DNA of 64,000 bases from Intestinibaculum porci (GTDB lineage Bacteria; Bacillota_I; Bacilli_A; Erysipelotrichales; Coprobacillaceae): NCBI RefSeq assembly GCF_003925875.1, contig NZ_AP019309.1:1984001-2048000 (forward strand). Direction: 5' to 3'. A program made the position numbers and the translations under genes. Numbering within the stretch: the stretch's first letter is position 1; every line of letters starts with the position of its first letter. The notes under the pieces were generated by a model. The model was not told the DNA's origin. It made no database searches and worked only from the letters and a program-made list of their open reading frames with translations. Below, one piece after another: positions 61,123 through 64,000 of the stretch.

Positions 61123-62040
61123 TTAAAATTGTTTCATTAATTCCCGTACTTCAAGAGCATCGGCGTCTAACCGGGCTTTTAATTCCTCCATATTCTTAAA
61201 AACCGCTTCCGGACGGGTAAAAGCATAGAAATACACATCCATCATTTCGCCGTAAATATCATCCTGGAAATCAAAGATATAGATTTCTAATGAGTCCTTA
61301 AAAATATCATCAAAGGTCGGATTACGACCAATATTAGCCATACCGTCATACGTTTGTCCTTTGACTTTTACTTTTACGCCATAAACGCCGCGTCTGGGGA
61401 CAAAGTAGTGATCATAATCGACATTTGCGGTTGGATACCCCATCAGACGGCCTCGCTGCTTGCCATGAATGACTTCCCCTTTAATTGTAAAGGGACGCGT
61501 TAATAAACGATTGGCATCACGAATATGCCCTTGCGTTAACAGGTTTTTAATAAAAGTCGAAGAGACTTTCTCTTCTTTGTTATACATAATGGGATCGACA
61601 ACGCTTAAGGCAAACGACTGATGATCTAAATCATGAATATCCCCTTTATTGTGATCACCAAAGCGAAAATCATAACCGACAACCACATGTTTGACATTAT
61701 TTGGCATAAGATAGGCATCGATAAAAGCCTGCGCGCTCAGCGCTGCCACTTCTTTATTAAAATCAATGAGGAAGACTTTTTCAATGCCCATCGCTTCTAA
61801 CAGATCAAGACGATCCGCTAGCGATGTTAATGAAGTGGTTTTCACACCATTTAAAACAGCTAAAGGATGACTAGGAAAAGTCATTACAGCCGGCATCAAA
61901 GACTTTTCTTTCGCCACTTTTAAGACTTCCCGAATCAGCGCCTGATGGCCTAAGTGCAGACCATCAAAAAAACCAATCGCTACGACATAATTTTGTGTAC
62001 TTTGTTTTATTTCATGTAACTTAAGGGTTTCCGTTTCCAT
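61123..62040 (-). CDS. ribF: Bifunctional riboflavin kinase / FAD synthetase
   Basis: 305 aa. N-terminal FAD synthetase (GFFDGLHLGHQALI nucleotide-binding motif, VVGYDFRFGDHNKGD, STFIKNLLTQGHI) and C-terminal riboflavin kinase (GRLMGYPTANVDYD, PRRGVYGVKV, NIGRNPTFDD). It makes FMN and FAD in the cytoplasm. The start overlaps the truB stop by 1 nt; truB-ribF is a conserved pair. Confidence 0.95.
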   Translation of the reverse strand: METETLKLHEIKQSTQNYVVAIGFFDGLHLGHQALIREVLKVAKEKSLMPAVMTFPSHPLAVLNGVKTTSLTSLADRLDLLEAMGIEKVFLIDFNKEVAALSAQAFIDAYLMPNNVKHVVVGYDFRFGDHNKGDIHDLDHQSFALSVVDPIMYNKEEKVSSTFIKNLLTQGHIRDANRLLTRPFTIKGEVIHGKQRGRLMGYPTANVDYDHYFVPRRGVYGVKVKVKGQTYDGMANIGRNPTFDDIFKDSLEIYIFDFQDDIYGEMMDVYFYAFTRPEAVFKNMEELKARLDADALEVRELMKQF

Positions 62041-62876
62041 TAAAATAGCCCCCTTAAGCTTTTTAACTGGCCCTTGCCATCAGGCCCATAAATCGCTAAC
62101 AGCTGTCCTTTCTGATTATAAACAGCCACCTGATGATCAATGTTCTGATGAATTTTCTTGCCATTCAAGGCGATGCTTTCATCTTCTAAAATAAGACGAT
62201 CCATTGATGCAAAAGCCTCTTCTAACGGCATGATCGTATAACGTCCGGCCGCTAAATCTTCTAACGTGATCGCCTGATCAATCGTAAAGTCCCCGCTGCG
62301 TGTACGTATGAGATCTTTCATATAGCCGGGATAACCCAGCTTCTTAGCGATATCAACGCATAAAGAGCGAATATAAGTACCTTTTGAGCAATCGACCTGA
62401 AACGTAATCTCATTGTTTTCTTCTTTTAACAACTGAATATCTTGAATTGCAATCGGTCTTGCCGGTACATCGATATGCTCACCCGCTCTCGCGTATTCAT
62501 AAAGCTTTTTGCCATGAATTTTAATTGCTGAATACATTGGCGGCTTTTGCATCGACTCGCCAATGAAACTCTGCAAAACATCCTCTAAATCGGCATAGCC
62601 AGTAAACGGCTTTTCTTCTAACACCGTGCCGCTAGCGTCATAAGTATCCGTCGCCTTGCCAAGTGATAAGGTCGCAATATACTGTTTATGTTCGGCCGTT
62701 AAAAACTGCAGCGCTTTAGTCGCTTTGTTGACGCAAACCACTAGTACGCCCGTTGCATCAGGATCAAGGGTCCCGGCATGGCCGACTTTTTTCGTATGTA
62801 AGGTTTTTCTAACGATATTCACGACATCATGCGATGTCATGCCTTTGGGTTTATTGATAATTAATAGTCCATTCAT
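62040..62876 (-). CDS. truB: tRNA pseudouridine-55 synthase
   Basis: 278 aa from ATG 62876 (MNGLLIINKPKGMTSHDVV) with GGTGAG upstream. TruB motifs: KVGHAGTLDPDATGVLVVCV (catalytic Asp), KPPMYSAIKIHGKKLYEYAR, VDCSKGTYIRSLCVDI and a PUA-like C-terminus. It makes pseudouridine 55 in the T-loop of tRNAs. An upstream start at 62888 overlaps the binding site. Confidence 0.95.
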   Translation of the reverse strand: MNGLLIINKPKGMTSHDVVNIVRKTLHTKKVGHAGTLDPDATGVLVVCVNKATKALQFLTAEHKQYIATLSLGKATDTYDASGTVLEEKPFTGYADLEDVLQSFIGESMQKPPMYSAIKIHGKKLYEYARAGEHIDVPARPIAIQDIQLLKEENNEITFQVDCSKGTYIRSLCVDIAKKLGYPGYMKDLIRTRSGDFTIDQAITLEDLAAGRYTIMPLEEAFASMDRLILEDESIALNGKKIHQNIDHQVAVYNQKGQLLAIYGPDGKGQLKSLRGLF

Positions 62877-62901
62877 TTTTCTCACCATGTTCCATCATAC
62901 C

Positions 62902-62924
62902 AAAAAGCCGTGGATTTCTCCACG
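62902..62924 (-). terminator. tyrS terminator
   Basis: Stem CGTGGA / TCCACG with a 4-nt loop, followed after GC by TTTTT on the minus strand, 2 nt after the tyrS stop. Confidence 0.85.
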
Positions 62925-62925
62925 A

Positions 62926-64000
62926 CTACTTATGATTAATAACGAAATATTTCTTCTTACCACGTCTGATGACAGTAACTTTATTGCCAAAAGCATGTTC
63001 TTTCGAGACAACGAACTTCTCATCGGTCACTTTTTCACCATTAACCATCACTGATCCGCCTTTGACGAACTGACGTGCTTCACGGTTAGAAGAAGCGGCG
63101 CCGCATTTGACTAAGGCATTGAGGATCATTAAATCTTCATCGACATCAACGCTAGGGACATTGGAGAAGCATGATTTCACCTGATCATAGCTTAAGTCAC
63201 GAATCTGACCGCTAAAGAGCATTTGTGAGACATCTAAGGCTTCTTTATAAGCATCTTCCCCATGTAAGAAGGTAATAACTTCACGTGCTAAGGCTTTATG
63301 CGCTTCACGTTTATGTGGCTCTGTGCGATTTGATTCTGCTAAACGTTCAATTTCGTCTTTTGGTAAGAACGTTAAGAATTTCAGGTAATCAATGACCTTT
63401 TCATCTTCGGAGTTAATAAAGAACTGATACAGTTCATAAGGTGAAGTCTTTTCACGATCTAACCAGATGGCTTTGCCTTCTGACTTACCAAATTTTGTAC
63501 CGTCGCTCTTCGTTAATAATGGCATGGTGAAACCATACAGTTCATCACCGCATTTACGTCTGGTTAATTCGATCCCAGCCGTAATATTGCCCCACTGATC
63601 CTGACCAGCCACCTGTAAGTTGACACCATGATCACGATGTAAAACATAGAAGTCCATCGCCTGTAAGATCATATAAGAGAATTCGGCATAAGTAATCCCT
63701 TCATCTAAACGACGACGGATAATATCCTTATTTAACATGTAGCCGACATTGAAATACTTACCATAATCTCTTAAGTAATCAATGAAGTTCATATCTTTGT
63801 ACCAGTCATAGTTATTGACAACCTCAAAGCCAAAGATATCTTCTGCCTGTTTCTTTAAACAGTTAAAGTTATGTTCGACCTGTTCATAAGTGATCATTGG
63901 TCTTTCCGCATTAGGTTTTGGATCACCAATTAAACCAGTGCCGCCGCCCACTAATAAAATCGGATGATGGCCAGCTTCTTTTAAACGTTTCGAAATCAAA
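62926..64000 (-). CDS. tyrS: Tyrosyl-tRNA synthetase, partial (N-terminus outside window)
   Basis: The frame is open to the right window edge. Visible: GGGTGLIGDPKPNAER, NVGYMLNKDIIRRR, EFSYMILQAMDFYVLHRD, LQVAGQDQWGNITAGIEL, the KMSKS-type loop KFGKSEG, and a C-terminal S4 domain (ASSNREARQFVKGGSVMVNGEKV). The N-terminal HIGH region is missing because of the window edge, not truncation. It charges tRNA-Tyr. No leader can be judged here. Confidence 0.95.
   Translation of the reverse strand, partial: LISKRLKEAGHHPILLVGGGTGLIGDPKPNAERPMITYEQVEHNFNCLKKQAEDIFGFEVVNNYDWYKDMNFIDYLRDYGKYFNVGYMLNKDIIRRRLDEGITYAEFSYMILQAMDFYVLHRDHGVNLQVAGQDQWGNITAGIELTRRKCGDELYGFTMPLLTKSDGTKFGKSEGKAIWLDREKTSPYELYQFFINSEDEKVIDYLKFLTFLPKDEIERLAESNRTEPHKREAHKALAREVITFLHGEDAYKEALDVSQMLFSGQIRDLSYDQVKSCFSNVPSVDVDEDLMILNALVKCGAASSNREARQFVKGGSVMVNGEKVTDEKFVVSKEHAFGNKVTVIRRGKKKYFVINHK

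Overview
The window looks like a low-GC Firmicutes chromosome, most likely Erysipelotrichales/Coprobacillaceae (a Sharpea-, Kandleria- or Catenibacterium-like organism). This is inferred from gene content, gene order (deoC-mtaB-rsmE beside rpsU-phoH; rpsO-pnp-maf; truB-ribF) and protein style. No rRNA, tRNA or CRISPR array was seen. Nearly all host genes lie on the minus strand, and nearly all mobile-element genes that interrupt them lie on the plus strand.

Region 1 (1-12141) is a stack of mobile elements. The outermost is a Mu/Tn552-type transposon (tniA and tniB-like genes plus small passengers). Its right end, with repeated terminal sites, truncates a secreted transglutaminase-like gene at about 12142. 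Its tniA is cut by a recombinase-in-trio (RIT) tyrosine recombinase element at the left edge. Its tniB is split by an IS1634-like element (3260-5022, 5-bp duplication ATTAA); removing it restores the Walker B region in frame. A group II intron (probably IIC) sits antisense beside a terminator-like hairpin. The intron's reverse-transcriptase gene is itself split by an IS66 element (7517-11204, 8-bp duplication ATTTGATG); removing it restores a full reading frame.

Region 2 (12142-29313) is host sequence: an IS110 transposase, a decayed ABC permease, small secreted proteins, a membrane diguanylate cyclase, and a three-gene operon (TerB-domain protein, ATPase, helicase) matching the Shango anti-phage system. 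After these come a cation:dicarboxylate/amino-acid symporter with a long structured leader, a CapA-like lipoprotein, phoH and rpsU.

Region 3 (29314-46203) holds two nearly identical copies, in the same orientation, of a 2964-bp IS30-like element with 13-bp target duplications. They bracket the housekeeping block deoC, murE-like, mtaB, hypothetical, rsmE. Copy 1 contains an ISL3-family element (32088-38001, duplication AAGTCCTT), which contains an IS66-like element (32388-34827, duplication CATGAAAA). The IS30-like and ISL3 elements share an accessory protein domain. Both also carry the same leader design: a mini-ORF inside the 5' arm of a hairpin just before the accessory gene.

Region 4 (46204-64000) is again host: clpB with two CIRCE operators, a very large secreted CAP-domain protein with Cys-rich repeats, secreted and TPR-like proteins, maf, pnp, rpsO, a membrane sensor pair with a GGDEF domain, ribF, truB and a partial tyrS.
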